Source of the DNA: Halorhabdus sp. CBA1104
GTDB lineage: Archaea > Halobacteriota > Halobacteria > Halobacteriales > Haloarculaceae
DNA: 64,000 bases
Direction of reading: 5' to 3'
Assembly: GCF_009690625.1 (NCBI RefSeq)
Contig: NZ_CP033878.1
Coordinates: 2,480,001 to 2,544,000, forward strand
Every line of letters starts with the position of its first letter. Position 1 is the stretch's first letter. Positions 1 through 8,633 of this stretch are shown in pieces. A program made the position numbers and the translations under genes. The notes under the pieces were generated by a model that saw nothing but the letters and a program-made list of their open reading frames with translations, did no database searches and had not been told where the DNA came from.

Positions 1-1612
1 CGGCGTGCTGGACGGTCGGTGTGTGGTGGATATCAGCCACCGTGACGAGATCCAGATTCGACAGCGCATCGATCCACTGCTGGCGGTCGGGAAGCTGGTT
101 GGCCACGAAGTTCGAGGACTGGGTGTACATCATTTTCAGCGGCGGGTCGGCGTCACCCTGCAGCGCCGAGAGAATCCCCTTCTGTTGGAACCGCCGCACT
201 CCTGGGCTTCCCTCGACGGTCCCGTAATCGCTGCTGTAACCGGAGCCGGCGAATCGGCCGCCGGTGACACAGCCACTCCGGCCGTAATCGCCAGTGAGCG
301 CAAGGAGGATCGCGTACGCCTGGCCGAAGACGTGACCGTAGACGTACCGGTCGACGCCGAGGCCCGTCATCACGCCGCCGGGTCCCCGCGTTGCGAGCCA
401 GCGAACCGCTTGCCGGATGTTTTCGGCCTCGACGCCGACGGTCTCTTCGATGTCCTCCGGTGCGTAATCGGACGCAGCCGCATCGAGTTCCGTCAGCGCT
501 GTCCGGACTTCGTGGCCACCGATGTCGAAGGTGCCACGCAGTGCGTACTCGCCGTACGTTTCCGGTTCGAGTGCCACCGCCTGACTGGCCGCCTCGTCGT
601 AGGCGACCGGTGTCTCGTCGTCACCGTCCGCAAAGACGTCTCCCGTCTTGAGGAGATCGCCGTTGTCGGTTCTGACGAGGGCCGGCGCGAGTGTCCGTTC
701 TCGTAAGAATTCGGTGTCTTCCAGTCCCTCCTCGAGGACGGTGTGGATCATCCCCATCGCGAGGTGGATGTCCTTGCCGGGTTTGACCGGCAACCAGAGG
801 TCCGACTTCGCTGTCGTCTGGTTGTACACCGGATCGATACCGACGATCTTCGTTCCACCCTCGATGGCATCGAGCAGGAACCGTGCGTCGGGATTGAGGC
901 GGCTTCTGAAGACGTTGCCACCCCAAATGAGGATCGTGTCGGCGTTCTTGATGTCGGTCCGCATGTTCGTCGGGGTGTTGAAGTACCCCGAGCCGGTGAT
1001 CCGCCGGAAGCCGAGACCGACGTTGATGTCGATCGACCAGGACATCATCGTCCCGCCGAAAAGGTTCGCCAGACGGCTATAAACCGTCCCGTTGATGCCG
1101 CTACCGCCTGATCCGAGTTCGAAGTAGACACTCTCGGGACCGTACTCTTTGCGGATGCGTTGCATCTCGTCGGCGACGTAATCGAGGGCCTCGGACCACT
1201 CGATGCGCTCGAAGTCGGCGTCCGGTCCCCGTCCCTGGGGGTTCGGGGTCTCGGGCGACCAGTCGCTTCGCTTCATCGGATACTTCAGCCGGTTGGGATT
1301 GTACGTCCGGTGCATGTGGGTCTGTCCCAGCGTACAGGCTCGTCGGAACTCCTCGCGGTCGGGAATCGCCGGCTCGACTTTCCGGATCTGCCCGTCCCGG
1401 ACGTGAATGTCGAGGGGACAGTGACCTCGACAGTTGGGCGAACAGTAGCCGTGGACGACCGTGTTCTCCTGGAGGAAGCTCTCGACGTCGTTGACCCCTG
1501 AATCGTCGCTCAACGACTGGAGGACCTGCGAACCGCCGAGGCCGAGGACGCCTGCGGCCCCTCCAGCACTGAGCAGGACGTTCCGGCGCGTGACGCCGTC
1601 GTGTTCACTCAT
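1..1612 (-). CDS. DMSO-reductase-family molybdopterin oxidoreductase, catalytic subunit (3' end outside window)
   Basis: About 537 residues are visible and the C-terminus lies beyond base 1. The N-terminus carries a twin-arginine signal (TRRNVLLSAGG), so the enzyme probably acts outside the membrane. A [4Fe-4S] site follows: CSPNCRGHC, then a fourth Cys in RRACTLG. The next block (YSRLANLFGG, NADTILIWGGN, GIDPVYNQT) is typical of bis-MGD molybdoenzymes that reduce DMSO, TMAO or similar acceptors. The start overlaps the upstream small gene by 8 nt (ATGAGTGA), implying translational coupling. The electron-transfer and anchor subunits expected in a Dms operon would lie outside the window. Family is secure; the actual substrate cannot be read from the sequence. 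Confidence 0.9.
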   Translation of the reverse strand, partial: MSEHDGVTRRNVLLSAGGAAGVLGLGGSQVLQSLSDDSGVNDVESFLQENTVVHGYCSPNCRGHCPLDIHVRDGQIRKVEPAIPDREEFRRACTLGQTHMHRTYNPNRLKYPMKRSDWSPETPNPQGRGPDADFERIEWSEALDYVADEMQRIRKEYGPESVYFELGSGGSGINGTVYSRLANLFGGTMMSWSIDINVGLGFRRITGSGYFNTPTNMRTDIKNADTILIWGGNVFRSRLNPDARFLLDAIEGGTKIVGIDPVYNQTTAKSDLWLPVKPGKDIHLAMGMIHTVLEEGLEDTEFLRERTLAPALVRTDNGDLLKTGDVFADGDDETPVAYDEAASQAVALEPETYGEYALRGTFDIGGHEVRTALTELDAAASDYAPEDIEETVGVEAENIRQAVRWLATRGPGGVMTGLGVDRYVYGHVFGQAYAILLALTGDYGRSGCVTGGRFAGSGYSSDYGTVEGSPGVRRFQQKGILSALQGDADPPLKMMYTQSSNFVANQLPDRQQWIDALSNLDLVTVADIHHTPTVQHA

Positions 1613-1859
1613 CGAATCCCTCCGGCTTCGTCGGTCGGTTATCGACGCCGAACTCCTCGAGAACGGCGTCGTGATACTTCTCGTGGAAGTCCGACTCGGA
1701 CATCTCACCGATGCTGACTCGGACTGCGTCCCGCCCCATTTGCTTGCCCAATTCCGTACTGTGGGCACTCTCGTCGAGGGTTGCCTCGACTGACTGTTCC
1801 CAGTTGTCCCCGTTGAGATACCGCTCCATCTCGTCGTGTGTGTCGGTCGTATCAGTCAC
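1605..1859 (-). CDS. small acidic protein resembling the N-terminal domain of haloarchaeal 4Fe-4S ferredoxins
   Basis: 84 residues, no cysteine, no signal peptide. The pattern ELGKQMGRDAVRVS followed by FHEKYHDAVLEEFGVD resembles the helical extension I know at the N-terminus of haloarchaeal molybdoenzyme-associated ferredoxins (DmsB-like proteins), here as a stand-alone gene. It overlaps the start of the molybdoenzyme gene by 8 nt, so the two products are probably made together; a chaperone or docking role for the catalytic subunit is possible but inferred. A TATA-like element lies about 70 nt upstream. The family assignment is from memory of similar proteins, not from a search. Confidence 0.6.
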   Translation of the reverse strand: MTDTTDTHDEMERYLNGDNWEQSVEATLDESAHSTELGKQMGRDAVRVSIGEMSESDFHEKYHDAVLEEFGVDNRPTKPEGFDE

Positions 1860-1925
1860 TTCGAGCCACCACGACTGTACCCACGTTCTCCCCCTCCAAC
1901 CTACTGTCCGGACACAATTGAGGTC

Positions 1926-1933
1926 TTTATATA
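1926..1933 (-). promoter_or_regulatory. TATA box of the molybdoenzyme operon
   Basis: TATATAAA on the minus strand, about 70 nt before the ATG at 1859, in the only AT-rich stretch between the regulator and the operon. It is flanked on both sides by GTCCGGACA/CCGGACA-like sequences (1907-1916 and 1937-1946), which could be regulator half sites. Confidence 0.5.
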
Positions 1934-1960
1934 CACCCCGGACACCCGGCCACCAGCGGG

Positions 1961-2605
1961 CTAGGGTTCGTCGCTGAATAGATCGCGCATGATCTTTGCT
2001 TCCGCCGCCGAAAGCCGCTTCGAGAGGGCCGACTTCGAGATACCGATTTCGTCGGCCAACTCCTCGAAATCGATCGACCGCGGTCGATCGTAGTAGCCGG
2101 CGACGATCGCCCAGTCGATCGTTTCACGCTCTGTCTCGGTCAGATTGTCGAGATCGACGAGCTCAGAGCGACGGTCGCCAGGCCCACCCCTGACCAGTTG
2201 TTGCAAGCGGACACTCTCTGCGATCTCTCTTATGTCCGTGACGACTTCCCGTAAGGTCTCTTTGTCGGGCGGGTTCGTCCGCACGACGACCGACTGTTCG
2301 CCCAGTACCTGCAGGGAGGGGTTACAGCCGTGAGACGCCACGATCCGACAGACACACTCTCCGTCGACCGTCGTCCGTCGGTAGTGGACTGCGGCGTCCT
2401 CGATGCTCCCACACGAGGTGACGTGGCAGGTATCGTCGATTATGTGGTGGTCGAGTGGTGGGGTACTGTCACCGGTGTCGACCGCAGGACAGGCACAGTC
2501 GGCGCCCTCGACTTTTAGGACGGCAGTCAGCGGGCGTCGGGAATCGAATCCTGGTCTCTCCTCGTCGTCGATTGCATCGACTGCAGGACTCGATCGGGGA
2601 CTCAT
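1961..2605 (-). CDS. Bat-type HTH transcriptional regulator, probable regulator of the DMSO-reductase-like operon
   Basis: 214 residues. The last 70 residues (LTETERETIDWAIVAGYYDRP...SFEELADEIGISKSALSKRL-like) are the HTH_10 domain of bacterio-opsin-activator (Bat/DmsR) proteins. The N-terminal part has clustered Cys and His (GADCACPAV, HHIIDDTCHVTSC), suggesting a metal or redox sensing site. It lies directly upstream of the molybdoenzyme operon in the same direction. DmsR of Halobacterium is a Bat-like regulator in a similar position, so a role in anaerobic induction is likely. The middle region is not recognised. Confidence 0.8.
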   Translation of the reverse strand: MSPRSSPAVDAIDDEERPGFDSRRPLTAVLKVEGADCACPAVDTGDSTPPLDHHIIDDTCHVTSCGSIEDAAVHYRRTTVDGECVCRIVASHGCNPSLQVLGEQSVVVRTNPPDKETLREVVTDIREIAESVRLQQLVRGGPGDRRSELVDLDNLTETERETIDWAIVAGYYDRPRSIDFEELADEIGISKSALSKRLSAAEAKIMRDLFSDEP

Positions 2606-2825
2606 ACGTGATGATCCATACCGGAATGCCCTGAATCTATTGCCGATTATTTCGGAATGAGAACGCGTGTTGACCGATTGTACGGTTCGACATCGGAGGC
2701 GCGACCGATAGCGTGCTCTTTGACCGCACGCGTGGGACGCGTGCCCTCCGTCTGAGAGTGTGATCTCCCCCCCCTCGAATGCGGTTCACCGACCCGCTTT
2801 CCTGTGACGATCAGCCTGCCGTCGA
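2606..2825. other. non-coding gap with a GC hairpin
   Basis: No convincing gene. A perfect hairpin at 2726-2744 (8-bp stem GCACGCGT, loop GGG) and a run of eight C at 2767-2774 are visible. The part near 2606-2660 should hold the promoter of the Bat-type regulator. The hairpin lies downstream of the kinase remnant and could end its transcript. Confidence 0.4.
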
Positions 2826-3302
2826 TCAGTCGACAAACTCGACGCCCGTGATCTCGAATCGCGCCCCGCCCGCTTGGCTCTCGGTCACGCGGATCGCCCA
2901 GCCGTGAGCTTCGGCGACGCGCCTGGCGATACTCAGACCGAACCCGGTCCCGTTGTCCTGGGTCGAATAGCTGGTCTCGAAGACCGCCTCACGCTCGCCT
3001 GGCGGAATCCCTGGCCCGTCGTCTTCGACGTAGAAGCCGCCGTCGAGTGGGCCGATCCGGACGGTTACCGCGGGGGTATCGTCGCCGTCTCTGGCCACCG
3101 TCCCGGCCGGGTCAGCGCCGTGCTCTATGGCGTTCCGGATCAGATTTTCCAGCAGCTGTCGCAGTCGGTTCCGGTCTGCGGTGACCGACCGATCGATCGA
3201 CACGCGGAGTCGCGCGCCAGGGGTGTCGACCGTCTGCCAGCAGTTCTCGATCAGCGATCGTCGGGCGTGCCGGTGTCGGCCTGGCGTGGTTTCGCCGTCG
3301 CA
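2826..3302 (-). pseudogene. 3' remnant of a sensor histidine kinase (ATPase domain only)
   Basis: Only the HATPase_c part is present: RLRQLLENLIRNAIEHG (N box), VEDDGPGIPP (G1), GTGFGLSIARRVAEAHG (G2). Kinase-like sequence (ARRSLIENCWQTVDTPGARLRV) continues upstream in frame almost to the TAG that ends the GMC gene at 3303-3305. The phospho-accepting His, dimerisation helix and sensor region are missing. A 125-residue protein could start at GTG 3201-3203 but would lack phosphotransfer ability. The likely explanation is that a deletion or insertion event joined the GMC operon to the tail of an older kinase gene. A product may still be made by read-through transcription. Confidence 0.75.
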
Positions 3303-4940
3303 CTAGACCTGCTTTTGGATGTGGGCGGCTGTCCGCAACGCCAGTGCGGCGATCGTCAGGGTGGGATTCATCGCGCCGCCGGTGGGAAAGACGCTACTGC
3401 CGGCCAGCCACAGGTTCGAAAGGTCGTGGCTCTGTCCCTGTCCGTTCACGACACTCGCCGCTGGATCGCTCCCCATCCGTGTCGTGCCCATGTGATGGGA
3501 CGCCGGCCCGGTGTTCTCGGGGCCGACCTGCCAGGTTCTCTCGGCATCGAGTTCGGAGAGGATCGCTTCTTGAATCTCGTTTGCCCGTCGGATCGTCCGC
3601 TCGGTCCGGGCGTCCAGTCCCCAGTGGATCTCCGGGACGGGATTGCCGTGGTCGTCGGTCCGTGCGGGATCGAGGCCGACGTAGTTCTCCCGGCGCGGGG
3701 TCTGTTCGATCAAGGCCCCGACGGCGAGGTGATTGCCGTACGCATCGGCGACTCGCTCCCGGAGCCCGTCGCCCCAGCCGCCGTCGGCCAGTGCCGCCTC
3801 GACGGGTGCGGGACCGGCGTAGTTGTGGAATTCGAGTTTGATCGCCCCGAGGTCGTCCGCGTCGGCTCCGGCCGACGGGATCCCCTCGTCTGTCCCCGCC
3901 GCGGGATCGTCGTAGAACTGGTGGGACTCGGTGGTGTTGAACCCGACGTGGTGCTGGCGTGTCGCCTGCTCGATTCGACCGCCCGTCCCCGCAAAGAGGT
4001 GTTCGGTGAAGTACCGCCCTACCAGCCCGCTGCTGTTGGCCAGCCCGTCGGGGTACTGCGACGACTGAGAGAGCAAGAGGAGCCGTGGGGTCTCGACGCC
4101 GCCGGCCGCGACGACGAACTGCCGGGCTCGCTGCCGGTAGGTCTCGCCCTCTGGCGTCGCATACACCGCCGCTGTCACGCGCTCACCCGCCGCGTCGTGT
4201 TCGAGACGCTGGACGGGAACCCGATCGATCACTCGTGTGCCTGCTTCCTCGGCTTTCGCGACGTGACTGGTGGCGTCGTACTTCGCGCCGGAGGGACAGA
4301 CGGGCTGGCAGGTCCCATAGCCAACGCAGGCCGCCCGGTCGTCGTACGGCTCGGAGTTGCGGGCGTTGGGCACCGAGTGGGTCCCAATGCCCAGTGACTC
4401 ACAGGCCTGGGCGAAGATCGAGTCGCTGTGTGAGGGCTTGAAGGCGGGCATCGGGTGGGACTCCGCACGCGGCGGGGCGAAGGGGTTGTCGCTCGCACCG
4501 GCCACTCCCAGTGCGTCCTCCGCAGCGGCGTAATACGGCCGGAGCTCGTCGTAGTCGATCGGCCAGTCCGCCCCGACACCCTCCCGCGTTGCGACCGAGA
4601 AATCCCGCTCGTGCAGCCGCATCACCATGCCCTGCCAGTGCAGTGTCGAGCCGCCGACGCCTTTCACCCGGGCGTGATTCAGCGGGTAGTGGCGATCTCC
4701 ACTCGAAGTGAAGGCGTCCCGAGCCCCGCCCATCTCCCAGATTTCCGGGCGTCCATGTGTCGGCCGGAGGGCATCGCCCATCTGCTCGATCCGTCGTTCG
4801 GGGTCGAAGCGTGGACCGGCCTCGAGCACGACGACCGCGTAGCCCGCCTCGGCAAGCCGGTGGGCGAGCAGCGATCCGGCCGGGCCTGCGCCGACGACAC
4901 AGACGTCCACCCGCTCGCGTGGCGTCCGGTCGACGCTCAC
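3303..4940 (-). CDS. GMC-family FAD oxidoreductase (gluconate/glucose dehydrogenase large-subunit type)
   Basis: 545 residues. The N-terminal Rossmann motif VCVVGAGPAGSLLAHRLAEAG binds FAD. RVKGVGGSTLHWQG is the GMC flavin-attachment loop. A cysteine patch CVGYGTCQPVCPSGAK (about residue 210) resembles the cluster-binding loop of FAD-glucose and gluconate 2-dehydrogenase large subunits. The C-terminal GMC block SHHMGTTRMG...NPTLTIAALALRTA holds the active-site His/Asn region. No signal peptide is present. The gene overlaps by 4 nt the Tat-bearing gamma-like subunit, and co-export of the pair through that subunit is known for bacterial relatives. Substrate unknown; a sugar or sugar alcohol is most likely. 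Confidence 0.85.
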   Translation of the reverse strand: MSVDRTPRERVDVCVVGAGPAGSLLAHRLAEAGYAVVVLEAGPRFDPERRIEQMGDALRPTHGRPEIWEMGGARDAFTSSGDRHYPLNHARVKGVGGSTLHWQGMVMRLHERDFSVATREGVGADWPIDYDELRPYYAAAEDALGVAGASDNPFAPPRAESHPMPAFKPSHSDSIFAQACESLGIGTHSVPNARNSEPYDDRAACVGYGTCQPVCPSGAKYDATSHVAKAEEAGTRVIDRVPVQRLEHDAAGERVTAAVYATPEGETYRQRARQFVVAAGGVETPRLLLLSQSSQYPDGLANSSGLVGRYFTEHLFAGTGGRIEQATRQHHVGFNTTESHQFYDDPAAGTDEGIPSAGADADDLGAIKLEFHNYAGPAPVEAALADGGWGDGLRERVADAYGNHLAVGALIEQTPRRENYVGLDPARTDDHGNPVPEIHWGLDARTERTIRRANEIQEAILSELDAERTWQVGPENTGPASHHMGTTRMGSDPAASVVNGQGQSHDLSNLWLAGSSVFPTGGAMNPTLTIAALALRTAAHIQKQV

Positions 4941-5479
4941 GACTGTGGCCCCCGCTGGTAACTATCGAGGCCGCCCGGATGGCCCGGCGGGTTCTCGATC
5001 CCGACCAATTGGCCGCCGGTCGGCGAGGCATACAGCGCCAGCAGCAGGTCGTTGATCACGTAGTAACGCACCTGTTCGATGTCGCTCCCGTCGGGATCGG
5101 GCGTCGCCTCGTTGGCCCGCATTTCCCGGAGTGCGTTGTCGCGCTCTTTGCGTGACAGCGCTGTAAAGTCCCTCTCGAACCACGCCTGGCAGTACTCGTC
5201 GAGATACGCGAGGGCGTCGGCGATCCCCTCGGCGTGTTCGGGCCGTTCGGCTATACGTCCATCGACGTACCGTTCGACGAAGCCCTCGATTCCGGAGACG
5301 TCGGTCGGATAGAGGACGTCGGCAGTCGCGACCATCGTTTCCCGGTCGTGGTCGGTTAGCTGGCGGTCCGTGTCGGTCGCGCGCTCGTCAGTGCCGGGCG
5401 CTGCGACGCAGCCCGCAAGGGCCACGCCCGCAGCCGACAGCGCCGCGATCGCGTCGCGTCTGGTGAGTTCGTAACTCAT
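4937..5479 (-). CDS. gluconate 2-dehydrogenase subunit 3-like (gamma) protein with Tat lipoprotein signal
   Basis: 180 residues. LTRRDAIAALSAAGVALAGC is a twin-arginine signal with a lipobox Cys, so the protein should be anchored outside the membrane. The rest (DRETMVATADVLYPTDVSGIEGFVERYV, FTALSRKERDNALREM) matches the small subunit of gluconate dehydrogenase complexes, which chaperones and co-exports the FAD subunit. Both ends overlap neighbours by 4 nt (GMC gene downstream, glycosyltransferase upstream). No cytochrome c subunit, the usual electron acceptor in bacteria, is encoded nearby, so the acceptor is unknown. Confidence 0.85.
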   Translation of the reverse strand: MSYELTRRDAIAALSAAGVALAGCVAAPGTDERATDTDRQLTDHDRETMVATADVLYPTDVSGIEGFVERYVDGRIAERPEHAEGIADALAYLDEYCQAWFERDFTALSRKERDNALREMRANEATPDPDGSDIEQVRYYVINDLLLALYASPTGGQLVGIENPPGHPGGLDSYQRGPQS

Positions 5480-7497
5480 GGATTGGCTTCCTCGTCGGTT
5501 GTCCGAAGTGCTGTTTGGACGAACACGCCATCGGGGGCCTGTTCGGGCAGATAGGTCGCTGCACCACCACAGGCACGGACGTCCAGACAGTACTCGACGG
5601 TCGGGGTGAGCGCTCGGACTCCGTTCCGTTCGGCTTCGACTGGTACTGAGAGTCGATATTCGAAGCCACTCGCGCCGTAATCGGCGAAGACCGTCACGTC
5701 GATGTCCTCTCGGCCCTCGACGCTGAGTGTGTCCCCATCGACTGCATCGAGTGGCCCTGTTACCTGTACGGTCCCGTCGGCGATCCGGACGTCGAACGCG
5801 AGGGTTCCGTCGGTCTCGGTTGCGACGTAGTGGGCTGTCTCAGTGTCCGCTGTGACAGTGATCGTCGCACCCGTGATCCCCTCGGGGAGCCCGACGCTCG
5901 TATCCAGTGTGATGCCCGCACCCGATCGCTCGTGGACGCGCTGGAGCCGGGCATGTTCGGGCGAGCCACCCAGTGGGTCCCAGATCCCACGGTAGCCAAA
6001 CCGATACAGGTCCCGGTCGGGGAAGGCGTCGGCGACGGCGAAGGGGCGATACTCCATCGCGTAGACGGTGTGCCCGTCGTAGCCGGGGTCGTTTCGTAAC
6101 GCCTGGAAGGGGTGGCCCAGCCACGGGCCGTAGGGCGTTTCCACCATGACGACGGCGTTGTCCGGTGGTTCCGGCTCGAACGGCTCGTAGACGCGCTGGT
6201 AGGTGTCGGTCACGGCGGCGTTCCGCTCGACTGGCTCCGTGGCCCGATCGACTGTGATCCCGCCCACGACGAGTGTGCCCACGAGGGCAATTGCCGTCAG
6301 GGCGACAACCGCGCTTCGCTGGTCGAGGCGCGCTTCGAGGACGCTTCTGAGACTATCGAACGCCCACAGCGCGCCGACTGCGGCCAACGCCGCCGTCGGA
6401 ACCACCAGGTCGAAGTGGTAGTACGGCCCCAGCGCGGCGATCAGGCCGTCACCGGCCACGTCCAGATTCCCGAGCAGATTGTAGTTGCCCCAAAAGAGGA
6501 GGTTCCCGACCGGAATCGAGACGACGAGGCCGGCGAGAGTGGCTGTCCGCGGCGACCACTTTCGATCCACGACGATGGCGAGTCCGGCGAGTGCGAGGCC
6601 AGCCCCGACGATGCTGCCGAACATCCACCGGCCGACGAACGCTGTGAGCACCTGGCCGTTGGCTTCGATCGAGAGTGCGGGCGTGAACTCGATGCCGTGG
6701 TTCAGGATCTCTCTGTGGCCAAAGCCCAGGCCGTCCTGTGGGGCAAATGCCTCGTAGGGGAAGGTAAGTGCCGAGCCGGTCAGGACGGCGTTGTAGCCCA
6801 GCGCGAGCGCGACGCCGACGAGGCCGAGTCCGGCCGTCGCGGCCTGTCGGGGGAGTGCGTTTCGCCAGTCGTCTCGAAGCGTCCACAGCGCGTGGCCGAC
6901 GAACGGCGCGGCAAAGAGCACAGCCGTGAAGGGCCGTGCGAAGAACGCCAGGCCGATCGCTGTGCCGGCCCCTGCTGCCCACCGCCAGTCGTCGGTCCGA
7001 TCGGCCCGGAGGTACGCGTAGGCAAAGGCCACGTTTAGCAGCGTCGTCGGCGCGTAGGGGAGGAACGTCGCCGTGTCGAGGAGGAACAACGGCGAGGCCA
7101 GGACGAAGATGGCCGCCAGCAGTCCGGTCCGGCGATCGAAGACCTCCCTCGCCACGCCCGCGACGCCCGCGAGAATCCCGGCGGCGATGGCGGGCAGGGC
7201 CAGTCGGTAGCCCCCGAACAGTTCCCCCAGCGCGAACATGCCTGCGGGGACCGGGGCGTACTTCGGATAGAGGCCCCCGCTTCCCTCGACGAAGAACCAC
7301 GGCCGGAAGATGCCCTCGACGGGCGGCTTGAGATGGAGCTTCCCTTCAAGCAACATCGCGGCCTGCTGGAGATAGACGCCTTCGTCGTGGTTCAGCGAGT
7401 GGTACGGAAAGAGTTCCGTCGAGACGAACCAGACAGCGATGGCCCCGACCAGTGCGATCGCGAGCGTGGCGATTCGAAACCGGCGTCGGCTCATCAC
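5476..7497 (-). CDS. multi-spanning GT-C (PMT/ArnT-like) membrane glycosyltransferase
   Basis: 673 residues. The N-terminal helix is followed by SLNHDEGVYLQQA, an acidic DE motif in the first external loop that is typical of dolichyl-phosphate-sugar dependent GT-C enzymes. About ten further hydrophobic segments run to residue 420, then a soluble domain of about 240 residues ends the protein. The extracellular domain is beta-rich in appearance and is not recognised. The gene overlaps the ABC ATPase gene (upstream) and the gamma-like subunit (downstream) by 4 nt each. Being co-expressed with an iron-type importer is unusual; it may glycosylate the exported partners or a surface polymer (inference). 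Confidence 0.75.
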   Translation of the reverse strand: MMSRRRFRIATLAIALVGAIAVWFVSTELFPYHSLNHDEGVYLQQAAMLLEGKLHLKPPVEGIFRPWFFVEGSGGLYPKYAPVPAGMFALGELFGGYRLALPAIAAGILAGVAGVAREVFDRRTGLLAAIFVLASPLFLLDTATFLPYAPTTLLNVAFAYAYLRADRTDDWRWAAGAGTAIGLAFFARPFTAVLFAAPFVGHALWTLRDDWRNALPRQAATAGLGLVGVALALGYNAVLTGSALTFPYEAFAPQDGLGFGHREILNHGIEFTPALSIEANGQVLTAFVGRWMFGSIVGAGLALAGLAIVVDRKWSPRTATLAGLVVSIPVGNLLFWGNYNLLGNLDVAGDGLIAALGPYYHFDLVVPTAALAAVGALWAFDSLRSVLEARLDQRSAVVALTAIALVGTLVVGGITVDRATEPVERNAAVTDTYQRVYEPFEPEPPDNAVVMVETPYGPWLGHPFQALRNDPGYDGHTVYAMEYRPFAVADAFPDRDLYRFGYRGIWDPLGGSPEHARLQRVHERSGAGITLDTSVGLPEGITGATITVTADTETAHYVATETDGTLAFDVRIADGTVQVTGPLDAVDGDTLSVEGREDIDVTVFADYGASGFEYRLSVPVEAERNGVRALTPTVEYCLDVRACGGAATYLPEQAPDGVFVQTALRTTDEEANP

Positions 7498-8633
7498 TCG
7501 GCGGGGAACCAGGCCAGGGGATGGTCGGTCGCCAGGCGGACCCGGACGCGTTTGTCCATCCCGAGTTCTTCGGCGTGGTTGTGTTCACAGTGTAGGACGG
7601 CCCCGGAGTCTAATTCGACCGTGTAGACGAACGACGGGCCGGTGTACTGCCGATCGACGATCCGGGCGTTGGTGCCCGCGGGATCGGCCGGGACGGCCCG
7701 GATGTCGTCGGGTCGGACCAGCACGTCGATCGTGGCACTCTCGTATTCAGTGTCCAGCCCCTCGATGCGATCGGCGTCGAGACATCCTAGTGGTGTCTCG
7801 ACACAGCCGTCTGCGAAGGTACCCGAAACGAACCCCGCCTGGCCGAGGAATTCGGCGACGAAGCGGGATTCGGGCTGTTGGAAGACCACTTCCGGGCGGC
7901 CGATCTGTTCGACGTGGCCGTCGTCGATGACCGCCACGCGGTCGCTGATCGAGAGGGCTTCCTCCTGGTCGTGGGTCACGGAGACGGCGGTGACGCCGGT
8001 CTCTTTGATGATCCGCCGGACTTCTCGGCGCATCTCCTCGCGCAGGCCGACGTCGAGATTCGAGAACGGTTCGTCCAGAAGCAGGACCTCGGGTTCCGGG
8101 GCCAGCGAGCGTGCCAGTGCGACCCGCTGGCGCTGGCCGCCCGAGAGGTCCTCCGGGCTGGCTTCGCGATAGTCGCCGAGACCGACCAGCTCCAGGAGGT
8201 CCTCGACGCGCTCGTCGATTGCTGCCTCCTCGCGGTCCTGAATGCCGAAGGCAACGTTCTCCCCGACGGTCAGGTGTGGGAACAGCGCGAACTCCTGAAA
8301 GACCAGTCCCACGTCCCGCTTTTCTGGCGGGCGGAAGGTATCGCCGCCGGCGACGGTTTCGCCGCCGACCTGAATCGTCCCCTCGTCGGGTTCGTCCAGC
8401 CCAGCGAGCAGGCGTAGCGTGGTCGTCTTCCCACAGCCCGAGGGGCCAAGCAGCGTCAGCAGTTCGCCGTCCTGGACGGTCAGGCTGATGTCGTCGACGG
8501 CTGTCTCGGGGCCGAACCGGCGGGTCACGCCGTCGAGTGCGAGGATCATTTCCTGCTTTTCGTCGGTTACGTTGGATTTGCCGGTCGTCTGGGGCTGTGT
8601 GTCGACTGGAGTTGATGGTTGTGATGCAGTCAT
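7494..8633 (-). CDS. ABC transporter ATP-binding protein, ferric-iron (FbpC) type
   Basis: 379 residues. Walker A LLGPSGCGKTTTLRLLAG, Q-loop VFQEFALFPH, signature LSGGQRQRVALARSLA, Walker B VLLLDEPFSNLD and the H-loop SVTHDQEEA are all intact. A C-terminal TOBE-like domain follows from about residue 270. The N-terminal 27 residues (TASQPSTPVDTQPQTTGKS) are an unusual Thr/Gln/Pro tail before the domain; an internal ATG at about residue 29 is an alternative start. It is the energy subunit for the permease and binding protein encoded just upstream, overlapping the permease gene by 4 nt. Confidence 0.92.
   Translation of the reverse strand: MTASQPSTPVDTQPQTTGKSNVTDEKQEMILALDGVTRRFGPETAVDDISLTVQDGELLTLLGPSGCGKTTTLRLLAGLDEPDEGTIQVGGETVAGGDTFRPPEKRDVGLVFQEFALFPHLTVGENVAFGIQDREEAAIDERVEDLLELVGLGDYREASPEDLSGGQRQRVALARSLAPEPEVLLLDEPFSNLDVGLREEMRREVRRIIKETGVTAVSVTHDQEEALSISDRVAVIDDGHVEQIGRPEVVFQQPESRFVAEFLGQAGFVSGTFADGCVETPLGCLDADRIEGLDTEYESATIDVLVRPDDIRAVPADPAGTNARIVDRQYTGPSFVYTVELDSGAVLHCEHNHAEELGMDKRVRVRLATDHPLAWFPAE

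Noticed and set aside
2874-4397. 507-codon open frame on the + strand opposite the GMC gene.
   Set aside because: Antisense shadow of a gene with clear GMC motifs; composition is Arg/Gly/Val-rich without family motifs.
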